This document shows, in pieces, positions 34,475 to 44,899 of a stretch of DNA of 64,000 bases (position 1 is the first letter of the stretch; the number at the start of each line of letters is the position of its first letter). The notes below the pieces were generated by a model. The model was given only the letters and a program-made list of their open reading frames with translations. It did no database searches and was not told where the DNA came from. The DNA is taken from NCBI GenBank assembly GCA_002786065.1, contig NHNY01000027.1:62001-126000 (forward strand), written 5' to 3'. The position numbers were made by a program, and so were the translations under genes. The stretch is from Microcyclospora pomicola (lineage: Eukaryota > Ascomycota > Dothideomycetes > Capnodiales).

Positions 34475-34957
34475 TCACCGTCCTAAGAACCACTCGCTCA
34501 ACACCCTTTTCGTCAGCACCGTCCTGACTCCGTCTCTCACTTCCGTGCGCCGCCGCACCTCATACTCATAACACTCCGCCCACTTCGCCTGCCTGCCAGA
34601 GGACCTGCCAGCTCGACTCTCGCCACCGCGGCCTTTCTCCCTGGACGCCACCGCCGGCGCCTTCGCCCGCTCATGAGACGCCCGCGCCCCCGGGCGCACA
34701 TACTCCGATGCGCCGGGCAGGTCTCGTGACGAACGACGGCGATCTCCATCCGGCCCACGCGTGGCCTGCGAAGGAGCATATGTCGCGGCGTCGCTCGCCC
34801 ACGTAGGTCTGCATAGGGCTGCGCGTATGGGAGCTGGCGGAAGCGGCGCGAAGCGGACGCGCTTGGCTGGCTCTGCGCCGCGACTGCTGTGGTGCTGGTG
34901 CTGGTGGTAGTGCTTCGGCCTCAACGCCCGGACGAAGTCGGACGGCTCAAACGGCAT
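34475..34957 (-). CDS. Small Arg-rich hypothetical protein
   Basis: A frame of 160 residues from ATG 34957 (MPFEPSDFVRALRPKHY) to a TGA at 34475. I recognise no family. The sequence is strongly basic (RKHRRSS-like patches), with a His-rich run (HYHQHQHH) and a C-terminus reading ECYEYEVRRRTEV..VLTKRVLSEWFLGR. Codon third positions are mostly G/C, as in its coding neighbours and unlike the flanking DNA, which is the main evidence that it is real. Upstream there is a strong donor (gcag|gtaagt at 35028) after a protein-like stretch, so 5' exons may exist and the start may be further upstream. It could be a nuclear or nucleic-acid-binding disordered protein, but that is a guess from composition. 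Confidence 0.55.
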   Translation of the reverse strand: MPFEPSDFVRALRPKHYHQHQHHSSRGAEPAKRVRFAPLPPAPIRAALCRPTWASDAATYAPSQATRGPDGDRRRSSRDLPGASEYVRPGARASHERAKAPAVASREKGRGGESRAGRSSGRQAKWAECYEYEVRRRTEVRDGVRTVLTKRVLSEWFLGR

Positions 34958-35960
34958 GCTGCTCGAGGCTGCGGCTTCCTCGCAGCTCGTGAGGATTGCA
35001 ATCCTCTAGACTTGCAGGTAGACGACTTACCTGCGCCAACAGCTGCTGATATGTTCTGATCTCGCAGGATGATACCCCGTCCAAGTCTCGTGGTATGTCC
35101 CCGTCACCCTGCTCGACGCTGTCAATTCTTGGCTCGAGCAAGTCTTGACTTTTGCTTTCGGGACCTCCAAACCGAAAGTCGAGAGAAATCCCGCACAGGC
35201 ACTTACGGTATGTAACCTCAGCGAGAGCTGCTTTCTTTCTTACACTGCCGAATTCCAGTCTTATAGTAAGACAAAACACCCAAAGCCCAATCGACAAAAG
35301 GCCCTTTGTTTCAAAGCACAGGCACTTTGTCCGTCGAAGTGTTTCGTCGGTTTCTTTTCTTTCTCCCACTCGACTTCTCGCGATACACGTTTCGACTCGG
35401 TAAGAATGGCACGCCATGTTATATATGTCCATGCACCGAGTGCGGCACCCATGGTGATACTCGAGGACAAGAAAGATATTTTCTGTGAAGATACAAGAGC
35501 GCGGTCAGGAATGGGGCGAAGAGACATGCGCTGGGAGAGGAGGGTGAAGTGCACAGGTGTAACGATGAGTGGAATACTGTACGACGTGCAAGTTTGGTGA
35601 AAGAAAAGGTGGTGGGTGTGCATGGTGAAGGAAACAGTATGAGTCGCGTTTCAATGTGATTTCAGGTCTGGTGCTTGGTGTCGTGAACATGGGGAGATCG
35701 GTCTATGGGTGCGGCGAGGGTGATGACCAGGAAACACCAGCATGGTTGTGTGAAGAGCACTCTGACTTCACATTGTGCTCGTAGATCAGATGAGTTATCT
35801 CGTTTGCAAGTAGGTGGTCGTTTTTGATTCTATAAGGTGGTATTCCAGAGCTTCTAGGATCCTCATCGGTAAAAGTACCTTTGTAATGTGATGATGGGCC
35901 TGGTATGTGTCGCAGGCATTCCAAGCAACATAAAAATACTCCATCCCACTTCATGTCTGT
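34958..35960 (-). other. Possible 5' exons of the small Arg-rich gene
   Basis: On the minus strand an ATG at 35452 has a perfect CACCATGG context and opens MGAALGAWTYITWRAI, followed by a charged segment. Two strong gtaagt donors lie downstream (about 35204 and 35028), and the segment 35150-35029 reads DLLEPRIDSVEQ...YQQLLAQ up to the second donor. These could be exons leading into the frame at 34957, but I could not find joins that keep phase at every junction. The remainder (35460-35960) shows nothing. Confidence 0.25.
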
Positions 35961-37804
35961 TCAAGGTTGCGCAGTGCCTGTGGAGAATGTCAGTCACCAG
36001 TACACATGCCTTTCTTCAAAACGCATCCTCACTCACCCATGATACCCTCCCATGGCTTCAGGACAACATCACCCGTAGAGTTCTTCTCAGGTGCACCAGC
36101 CTGGTAATTGCCAGCCACCCAGCGTTCCACCTTGGCTTTGGCCGGCACTTCCCAATGCACGTCCCGGCCAGTGAAGTTGAGCACCACCACGAATGCCTCG
36201 TCACCAGAAGTCCGCTTGTATGCAAAAACACTGTCGTGCTTGTCGTCCAGCAGTTCAAAATCACCGTACACAAACACCTTCTTGTGCTTTTTCCGCTGTT
36301 CGAGACCTCGTTTCCAGAACTGCAACACACTCAGCTCATTGCTTTGCTTGAAGTTACGCTGAGCTTCGGCATTGACGGTCTTGTAGTCAGAGTTGACGAG
36401 CATCCAAGGCTTGATGTCTGGAGGACAGAAGCCTGCATTGGGCTCACCACTCCATTGTACGGGAGTACGCGAATGATCGCGTGCCTTGCGCTGAAGCACT
36501 TTGCGCGCGAACTCTATCTTCTTTGGGTCATGTGGGTATAAGGTGTTCATCTTCTTCCAGTAGTTGATACTCTCAATATCGAGATACTCATCGGGATGGA
36601 CGTCTGGTGCCAGGTTTCGCATGCCGATTTCTTCGCCTTGGTATACATACAATGTTCCCGAGAGGGTCGTCTGCATGAGACATAGCAGTTTGGCGCCAAG
36701 TTCGCGATACTGGTCCGTGTCATCTGTGTATCTTGTGACAGATCGAGGGTTGTCGTGGTTCTCGATAAAAACGCTGTTCCAGCCGTTGCGATCTATCATT
36801 AGGCGTTGGTAGCGTGTGATCGTCTCACGGATGTCTTTCGGTTTGAATTCGTGCCATGTCATGCGGAAGCTACCCGGCGCGTTGTCAATATCCACGAGCT
36901 CAAAGATAAAGATCATGTTCAATTCCTTTGCATCCGCACCAACGACCTTGAGGATCTCGTTCTCGTCGCGAACGAACGGCATCTCTCCGACGGTGATGGT
37001 GTCGTATTTGCTAAGGACTTTATCGTACATGTCGTGCAGGTATTCGTGCAAGTGGGGGCCGTTGGCGTAATGCTTGAAACCCGGTTGATATTTCGCATCA
37101 GGTTCCACGATGGCCGCATCCGGGTAGCCCTCCACTTTGCTGATGAGGTTAATGACGTCCATACGAAATCCGCTCGCTCCTCGGTCAAGCCAAAACCGCA
37201 GGATATCATGAACTGCTTCGCGGACTTTTGGATTCCGCCAGTTGAGATCGGGTTGTTCAGCGGTGAAAAGTGCGAGATAGTATTCCTGGGTATGCTCGTC
37301 CCAAGCCCAAGCACTGTTCGCCTCGCCCAGAATCATGCCCCAGTTGTTCGGCGGTTGTCTGTTCCCGTTCTTGTCGTACTTGGGAGGGTGCCAGATATAC
37401 CAGTCGCGGAAGGGGGAGTCTTTCGAGGATCGGGACTGCAGAAACCAGTCATGCTGGTTCGACGTGTGGTTCACAACAATGTCGACCATGAATTTCATGT
37501 TCCGTTTCTTGAGCTCGCGGAATAATTCATCGATATCGGCGAGCGTACCGTACCGTGGGTCGATGTCCTTGTAGTCCGAGATATCATACCCCATGTCCAC
37601 CTGCGGCGATTTGAAGATTGGGGAGCTCCAGATGACATCCACACCAAGATGCTTGAGGTAATCCAGCTTGGCGGTGATGCCGCGGATGTCGCCCCATCCT
37701 GGTATGGAACCTGCGCCAGTAGAGAGAAAGCTTGAAGGATAGACCTGGTAGACCACCGCTTCTTTCCACCAGGCCTGGGTGGCATAAGCTTTGGAGGTGG
37801 TCAT
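35961..37804 (-). CDS. GH13 alpha-glucosidase / oligo-1,6-glucosidase (maltase type)
   Basis: The main exon 37804-36037 plus a 17-base last exon 35977-35961 (donor gtgagt, branch ctgac, acceptor ccacag) give 594 residues ending GIMGTAQP. If the intron is retained the protein ends GIMGE at 36029. Members hydrolyse maltose, isomaltose or sucrose-like sugars. The (beta/alpha)8 barrel has VYQVYPSSF, DVIWSSPIFKSPQVDMGYD, VDIVVNHTS (region I), the nucleophile Asp in GFRMDVI (about 215), the acid/base Glu in VGEMPF (about 272) and the stabiliser Asp in ENHDNPR (about 349). All three catalytic residues are present. There is no signal peptide, so it is probably cytosolic and paired with a sugar permease elsewhere. 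Substrate preference cannot be read from sequence. Confidence 0.93.
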
Positions 37805-38753
37805 GTTTCTGTAAGGGTTATGCGTATGTTTATGATGAGTGGAGGAATAATAGAGGGTGAGCGAACGTGTAAATCGTTGCAGAGGACAAGAAGAATAGCA
37901 GTATCAGAGAGCAGGACAAGCTGAAGATGCAAGCTGGAGATAGATGTAGAGATGATGTGTTGAACGTGGGTGTGGCAAGAACACAAGTGAGGAAGAACAA
38001 CACAGTTCGGCAATGATCTGTACCTATCTCGAGCTATGAGGAAGCTGCAGTACGTTACTGTAGGGATCAGTACCTCCTCCAGCTGCCGAAGAAGACGATC
38101 AGGTAGCTTATCGACCGATCCAGACAGAAGGACTTCGTGATGCAGAACATCATGATACTTCAAGCTGTGATGTTCGTCGTGTTGGACACTCAAAAGCCGA
38201 ACACGGCAATGACGCTGTCTCGCGGAGTTAGCTTTTAGTCCCTCCATGTATTTGATACTGGGGCTCCACGCCACTTTCGAGGAAGCATCATCAATAGAAA
38301 TGCTCTCGGATCTCACACCCTTTATTGAATGTCATGGTCAGTCCAGCGTCGCATTATTGCACGTCCATGTCTGGTGGGTGCATTGCATATCAGTAACGTA
38401 TGAGAAGCATAGGTATTCTGCTCCGCGGTCGCTGTGCAAGAAAGTGGTCGCTAGGGTCCTAGCGCCAAGAGTCAACAAACCAATGGGGTATGAAGAGGCC
38501 CCACCACCGAGATCCAATGTGAGATCCATTGCTTGTACACTTATTGCAGATACCCCAATCCGATTTTGCAGTCTTTGAGACGTATACTGAACGAAGAGAC
38601 GACTTACGAAAGATATACTTACCCCGAGGCGGCCAGGAGAATATCTGCCTCCATTGTCCCCACAAACCGGACTTCAAAAGACACAAGCTAGGAGCATCGC
38701 AACACCAACACTGCTATAAACCAAACTCTCTCGCGGTCACGATCTTGCTCATC
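37805..38753. other. Divergent promoter, alpha-glucosidase / secreted protein
   Basis: About 950 bases between divergent starts. A TATA-like tataaa lies at 38715-38720, 34 bases before the ATG of the secreted-protein gene; if used, the leader would be very short. No coding frame is supported. Confidence 0.4.
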
Positions 38754-39439
38754 ATGCGCCATGCCATTTGCGCCGTGGTCCTTGCGATAGCGACGACGTC
38801 TTCCGTCTCAGCGATCCAGATTCCCAACCTCAGCCTCGAGCCATTCTTCTCTGCCCTCCCGCTCGGTCTGTCCGACTACATTCCATCGCTCGCCAACCTC
38901 ACCGAAAACGCATCCGGCGAGCTAAGAAGACGAGATGACTCGGACGGATGTCCTGACGACTTCAACTCGTGCTCCTCTATCGGCGCGGCCAATCTCTGCT
39001 GCGCCCCGCAGGCAGTATGCAGCGCCGACTATGCCGGCAATGTTGCGTGCTGTCCGTCAGGTGCAGCATGTACTGGCACGATCTCCGGCGTGATTACGGC
39101 AGGGGTGGTAAATAGTGATGGTGATTTGGTGGGGACGACGACAACAACCAGTGGTGGAACGGTCGTAGGAGGAACGACAACGACCTCGACAGCAGGATTG
39201 GTGGCAGCGAGCACGCAGACCGCGACTACAACCACGGACACGGATACAACAGTGACTTCAGGCACTGCGTTCATCGTTGGTGGAACACAAGGGGTGGTCG
39301 CGACGCCTGCGGCTGGTATCAGAGCGGCCCAAATTGTACGTGTGTCATCGAGAGTGCTGCCCAAAACACCTGCTAACAGAGCCCATAGCCTGCCCTCGCC
39401 CGAGCTGCGGTGCGACTTGTCGAGTATCTGCCATTTTGA
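38754..39439 (+). CDS. Secreted Cys- and Thr-rich cell-surface protein
   Basis: Two exons (38754-39335 and 39389-39439; donor gtacgt, branch gctaac, acceptor catag) encode 210 residues. Residues 1-20 form a signal peptide (MRHAICAVVLAIATTSSVSA). A Cys module follows a RRR possible processing site: GCPDDFNSCSSIGAANLCC, CSADYAGNVACCPSGAACTG. Next is a Thr/Gly/Ser/Val-rich stretch, typical of O-mannosylated wall proteins. The spliced C-terminus reads IPALARAAVRLVEYLPF, an amphipathic rather than strongly hydrophobic end, so a GPI anchor is possible but not clear. The layout is common in Dothideomycete surface proteins of unknown role. Without splicing, the frame would run into an unlikely tail. 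Confidence 0.8.
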
Positions 39440-40426
39440 GCGAATTGAATTTTACAGCGAGCGAGCGTTTTTGCTATCAACACGATCAGTACATATTGAA
39501 TGGATGGCTTTGTTCCACTTTGCTAATTGATCCCCATGACCACTCCATACCCTCTCCCTCCGACCGTTGACAATGCTTAGCCTCAGGAAGAACGTCAGGC
39601 TGTGGATGGACTGCTTGTCTCTGCGACGCAGCCCCTTCGGACTTCTTACCATGTTCGAACATACATGTCCCTTTCTTGACCTCGATCCCGACCACGGACA
39701 TGCACCGCCTCATACCAGCCCTCGTGCTGTGACGGACCTACCTCACATCGCATGAACAGCCTTATCAGCAAGGCTCTACAAAACATCTCCCCGGCTGCTC
39801 ATGTACTTATTGAAAATAGGCAGCAGAATAAACAGGAGCCACAGCACCATCAACCATGCCGCTACGCATCGTATGTAGAGGTATATAAGCCGCTGAAGAA
39901 GGTAAAACATAGCCTCCACCATCCCTCCGCAACATCCAGTATCAAGGCTCAGCCCCCATTCAAAGGCCCCCACGCGTGACTGCGGCACGCCCGTGGGAGT
40001 GTCGTTGTGTACAGCCGGACTTTGCCTTTGTCTCCGATGCGTGTATTGTTCCGTGGTGAAGTGGCTGTGGGTTGACCAGCTTGGTCAGAGTCGGACGGCG
40101 GAGCGCGACCTACAGGACGGGCTGTGATGGCGGGGAAGCTCCCGAGCCGTGCCTAGCTCTAGATCCTCTCGCCCCGTTGTCATTGTCGTGGAGCCGCAAG
40201 ATGATACTACACAAGGTATATAAGACAGCTGCGTGATCGTGGAGAAAGCAATGGCTGCAAGGCTGACATGCGTGGTGTGCTTTCACGGTGAGCGTGATGG
40301 TCACACGGTGTGTAGTTCCAATGCGATCGTAGCGCGCAGTTTGGCATTAGAAAGAGATCTTAATGTACACGATTCTATCAACGACACGCCGTATGCCTGA
40401 CTTCCATTTCGCTGACAACAGGACAA
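39440..40426. other. Convergent intergenic region
   Basis: About 990 bases. Short TATA-like words occur at 39881 and 40217 (tatataag). A 75-codon plus-strand frame from ATG 39752 is low-complexity and unconvincing. Nothing is supported. Confidence 0.4.
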
Positions 40427-41131
40427 TCACAATACCATGCGGACATGAAACAACGCGGGCCGGCTGGTGTCACCGATGCGTCCATTTCCCACACGCATCG
40501 GCTCGTCACCGTCGAGCCACCGACTGATCTTCCAGTTCGCCTCCATCGCGCGGTTGTGCTCGAACTCCATCAATCCCTCGATCACCTCTGGCGAGGCCGC
40601 TCGCACCGCTGGTTCCGGTGCTGCGTAGCTTTCTGGGGCGGGCGGGTGCTGCGACCATGGTGCATTCTCGCCGTCTAGAGATGGAGCGTTTGAATCACAG
40701 CTCGCATGAAAATCCGACTCCTCGTCGAGTTCGGTTTCAGATGCACTTGTGTCCAGGTCTGAATCCAGTGGCGGCGGTGACCGCGATGCCTCTCGTGCCG
40801 GAGCTGCGATCTTGGCAGGTACGCGAGCGGGTAAGTGGCAGCGTTTGACAGCCGATTTATTGGTACCAGTTGATGCCGTTGTTCTACCGCTGCTCTGTGT
40901 CGCTATACAGAAGACGTTAGGGGCGATTTCGGTCAGGACCCACAAACCACAGACTCACCACTGGAAGCGTTGTTTCGACTAGTCTTCATGGACTTGATGG
41001 CCTCGGATCCACTATCAGACCCAATATCCTGCATGACTGTTGTTTGCGATGTCAGAAATGAACTGCAAGTCCGATAGAATGCGCGGTGTCATACCACTGC
41101 TACTCTTCTGTGTTGATTTGGAGTCTGGCAT
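40427..41131 (-). CDS. Three-exon orphan protein, acidic and disordered
   Basis: Exons 41131-41095, 41036-40959 and 40902-40427 encode 196 residues. Both introns are phase 1 with good signals: gtatga/aacaacag with a ctgac branch, and gtgagt/ctgtatag with a ctgac-like branch. The protein starts MPDSKSTQKSSS and continues with MQDIGSDSGSEAIKS. It then has a basic linker (KRCHLPARVPAKIAAP) and an acidic Ser/Asp/Glu stretch (DSDLDTSASETELDEE). A conserved-looking helix, EVIEGLMEFEHNRAMEANWK, is followed by ISRWLDGDEP near the C-terminus. I recognise no family. The consistent phases and two textbook introns are the evidence. A nuclear or signalling role would be a guess. Confidence 0.68.
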
Positions 41132-42695
41132 ATCGAGTGTAGGAATGGAGGGGTTGAGGAAGCCGAAAACGGGAGATTGAAGGGGGCGTGATCTGCGTAA
41201 AAGGAGAGGTTTGAGGTCAAGTGGAAGAAGAAGAAGAAGGAGGAAAAACACCTTACTCGCGACTTTTATTTCCACTCACCAGACCCTAGTAAGGTCGTAC
41301 CACGATCGTAGGATGAGCGAGCGTGGTACTCGCACTTGTACAGCGGTGATCATCGGGCTCGCCACGAGTTCCGCGACGTTCCTGACAGCGCAGCGGCGCA
41401 GGGTACCCGGCAAGTCATCACGTATCAAATGAAGGTCACGCGGGATCCGATAGGAGGTGATCTCGACCTCGCCGCTCTGAATAAGCTCACTGGCGTCAGC
41501 ATGGGACTGTGCGGCGGAGAGTGGTCCAGGTCTGCCAAGATTTGCAGGCAGCGAGTTCATGCCGTATCCGGGGACCGGACCCCAAGTGATTCGCCAGGCT
41601 CGTGCTGCGGATGAGATCCGGTGCTGCGTAGACAAGGAGGTACATCAAAAGCTCCTCGCTGTCACGGTCGCATTGGTGATGTTCTGGTTACTCACAGCGC
41701 TTCGAGGTCTTGCCAGCGCTCAGTAATGTTGCGTTAAAAAGCTCGGGGGCTTGTTGGTGCCCCCAAGGCACTATTGTGCCCCTTAGAGGGCAGTCAACGG
41801 AGACATCTGCAATGCCAAGCTTCGTGGGTGTGATCCCGTCCCTCCTTTCTTGCCAATGATTCAAGATCCCACGCATGTCCTCCAGAACCCGGAATCTGCT
41901 CGTGATAGCTACGATAGGCGAGCCGCGGCATGGCTCCTGTTGACGTCGGTGGTATCTCTCGTTCGAGCTTAGAGGGCGGCCTCAGCACGAATGTTGGCAG
42001 AGGGTGTGTTGAGAGCTTGGCCCATTGGCCACTCCATGAGGGTCCTTGGTCATGCGAGGCAGAGGTAGAGATGGGTGGTGACGTGCCAATCAATGCTGTA
42101 AGGAAGGGAGCTCAGGCTGGTGAGCTCCTTGGCTGCCGGCAAGCTCCCTGGCAATGTTCTTCCAATCGGCCTGTCCAGGTTGGTGCGAAACTATGCGCCC
42201 TAGGTCCTCGAGCTAGGACAATTCGAGGCCTTGTGTTGCCCTTCACCGGTCTGCTGAGCCGTCCAGTGATGCGAGAGTGGCATCGTTGTGGTCGCTGTGG
42301 AGTGTTTGAACGTGCTGGAACATAGAGCATCATTCCAGTAAAACAGCCAAAATCCAGATACTCTCTTGACCGCAGTGCTCAACGTGATATACTCGAGTAA
42401 AGGGCAAGGGGCGACGACATTGCCTCTTGCCTTTTGCCTGTGGCCTGTGAGGAGCGCTTAGGCACGGTGGACGTGCGATCAGATTAGCGCCCAGACAAGG
42501 CCAATTGCCGCCTTACCAATCTGGGCTATGTACCCAAGCCTTCCATGTTGATTTCGATGTATTGTCTGCAGCGTAATCTTGAGGCCGATGTAATGTTGTA
42601 CCGAAGGTTGGTATAAAATGATGTACTCCAGCCTTGAGTCGAATCGATCCTGCTCTCTCCTTTTTTGTTACAATGAGTGCCGCTATTGAGGTGCT
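41132..42695. other. Intergenic, possibly with a short spliced minus-strand gene
   Basis: About 1.6 kb. On the minus strand ATG 41876 opens MRGILNHWQERRDGITPTK and reaches a gtgagt donor near 41696. A pyrimidine-rich acceptor (tgtctacgcag) lies near 41629, after which two frames are open. This could be a gene of about 100 residues, but the second exon has no clear winner. The rest shows nothing. Confidence 0.25.
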
Positions 42696-43641
42696 ATGAT
42701 GGTGGGAGCTAACAACTTTGGACACAACGTTCTGCCAGTTGTCAGCTCTCCCATAACAGCATTCGATGAGGACCTATTCGGACCTTGGACTTCCGTGGAA
42801 TACACCCCCCCGGATTCCATTTCATGGAAAACCGAACAGAATGAGGACGACTCTGTTGAACGTGAGAAACTGGATTTGGACCCTTGTAACACAATACCTC
42901 CATTTGGGCAATATGATTTCCATGGCCATGAGACGGATCCGGAGAGCTGGTTGCTGTTGTCTCCGGAATATGGCGAGCCAACTAACGTCAGCATGCCAAA
43001 TCCGGTCGGATTCATCGGAACAGCGCTTCAACCTACTCCACGAGCCGGGGTCAGTCATAATTGTTTAGAATGCCACACGGAGTTCCCAGCACTCCATGTG
43101 CTGGAACGTCATGCCAAAGATCGCGGACACAAGTCTTTCCGGTGCAGTATGTCAGGATGCGGTAAGACTTACTCCAGGAGAGACACTTGTATCCGACACA
43201 TCGCAACACACAAGAAGTCAAGTCATGTCTGCCCCATATGCACCACCAAGGAGGTGACCAAAGCATTCGTCCGGAAGGATCACTGGCTTCAGCACATGCG
43301 GACCTGCCATTCTGACTTTCCCATAGACCGCAAACATCCCTACAGTGAGGATCATCCGGTGGGTCTCTATCCTTGGTACCAGGATCAGCACTTCTGACGA
43401 ATACAAATAGGGTCCCCAGGAGAAGCGTCAACATACGGCACCCTTTCATCTGTCAGAAGCGTTCTCGAATCTGCCACTGAACGATGGGCCGTTGAGGGGA
43501 ATCGGCGAAAGATACGACTTGACTCGGGACTTAAGCACTGAACAGCTGACTGAGATCATCGCAACCCTCGCTTTGGTCGAGCCTCAAAGTCTGTCTCCTG
43601 AGACAAAACAACGGTTGGAAGAAAAAGCCAAGCGCTCCTAA
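42696..43641 (+). CDS. C2H2 zinc-finger protein, two exons
   Basis: Exons 42696-43358 and 43411-43641 encode 297 residues. The 52-bp intron has donor gtgggt, branch cttctgacg and acceptor aaatag, and both joins are phase 0. Unspliced, the frame ends at 43397. Splicing adds 76 residues reading GPQEKRQHTAPFHLSEAF and EQLTEIIATLALVEPQSL before a TAA, clearly coding. Three C2H2-like fingers lie at about 122-200: CLECHTEFPALHVLERH..H, CSMSGCGKTYSRRDTCIRHIATH and CPICTTKEVTKAFVRKDHWLQHMRTCH. The third has a long inter-Cys-to-His loop. The N-terminus is acidic, like an activation region. It is probably a fungal transcription factor; target genes are unknown. Confidence 0.82.
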
Positions 43642-44899
43642 GACTTCTTGATGTTGAGATTCCGATAATATCTTCATATATGTCAGGGGAATGGTAGGTA
43701 TACTTTATCTGGGCCATGCAGTGTCTGCTCTTTCGGCGAGAGATGTAACTTTTCGAACATTCTTTGTATCTACACGTGTTCTGGAGCGATTGGAGCCGTC
43801 GCATATTGGGCAGCAATCATGTGCATGCTGCATGCACATGCACCTAGCTCGAAAAGTATTGTCTTGAGTGTTCAGACTTGGTCATGCACAACTGGTATCG
43901 GCAGAACTAGGCATTCTTCGTGATGCCCCGTCCCGCCGTCAAACCTGAGCCTGGTGTGATGTTGCAAACTAGGATTCTTCGCCCTGAACGAAAGCCTGCC
44001 TCCATCACTCGAAGCAACTGACAAGCAGGATGGGAGCCTGCGAGACCGAGAGGCGATGTCGAATCATCCCAGTAGAATGACGTTCAGCCGAAACAAGCCG
44101 ATTTCGATAGGCCGAATAGTCCTAGAATTCGCGACAGCCTTGCAGGGGGCAATGATAGGGGCAACCATGAGCCTTCGCCAGATACGAACCTACTCGTTTG
44201 ACTGTATCACATCTACGCCAGTCACGCCATCTGAGTTGTGACACCTCAAATTGTGAACGTAGAACCACCGTTCTTCGAGGATTGCCTGTGGGAAGGATAC
44301 CTCACTTCCTGACTGCCAGTCGTTTAAGCCCAGCGACCTCGACACAAGCGGTGAATGCGTTGACCGCCTCTCTGCAACCCACCAAGTGGAAAAAATGTTC
44401 TCGTGATAAGAGCACATGGCGTTGAGGTGACCTTGTGTTCAGCAAGATCAGGCTAGCATGTAGCCTCGGGCGTTGGTTTGGTGAGGCAGCGAAGCGAACA
44501 GTATCACGCTGGACACTCAGAGGTGTCATGATCAAAAAGTGTGGAATGTCTGGAGTCGCCAAATGGGTGCTGTTCGAGGATAGGAACTGCAGATATGTCG
44601 TGCATACAGAAGCTGCGGTGCTTCTTGCTATGGAAGTCCTTGTATGCTACTTTCTGGTTGGTCAACAAGTCCTGAGGGGGCACAATGTGCAGCGTTGGGT
44701 AACCGTGCGACTCTGCACAAAGGGTGTGCTACATACATTTTCTAGTAGCACGTGGGAACAATTCCTTTGGACATAAGGCATTATGCCATGCAGACATAAG
44801 CGCAGTAGATTTCATCACTGTTTTTGCCATGCCCAACCCCAACCATGAACGCCGCGCTATGCCCATGACACTTCTCTAAGAAAGTTCCAACGTCGTTGT
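43642..44899. other. Convergent intergenic region
   Basis: About 1.26 kb between the C2H2 gene and eIF3h. Apart from the palindrome at 43818, nothing stands out. A 113-codon plus-strand frame at 44435 lacks an ATG at its head and has no motif. Confidence 0.4.
43818..43840. repeat. Perfect 10-bp palindrome with 3-base loop
   Basis: CATGTGCATG (43818-43827), the spacer CTG, then CATGCACATG (43831-43840), a perfect inverted repeat about 180 bases past the stop of the C2H2 gene. It could fold as an RNA hairpin in the 3' UTR or be a palindromic protein site. Confidence 0.6.

Noticed and set aside
44435-44776. 113-codon plus-strand frame
   Set aside because: It begins with GTG, has no motif and lies in convergent intergenic DNA.
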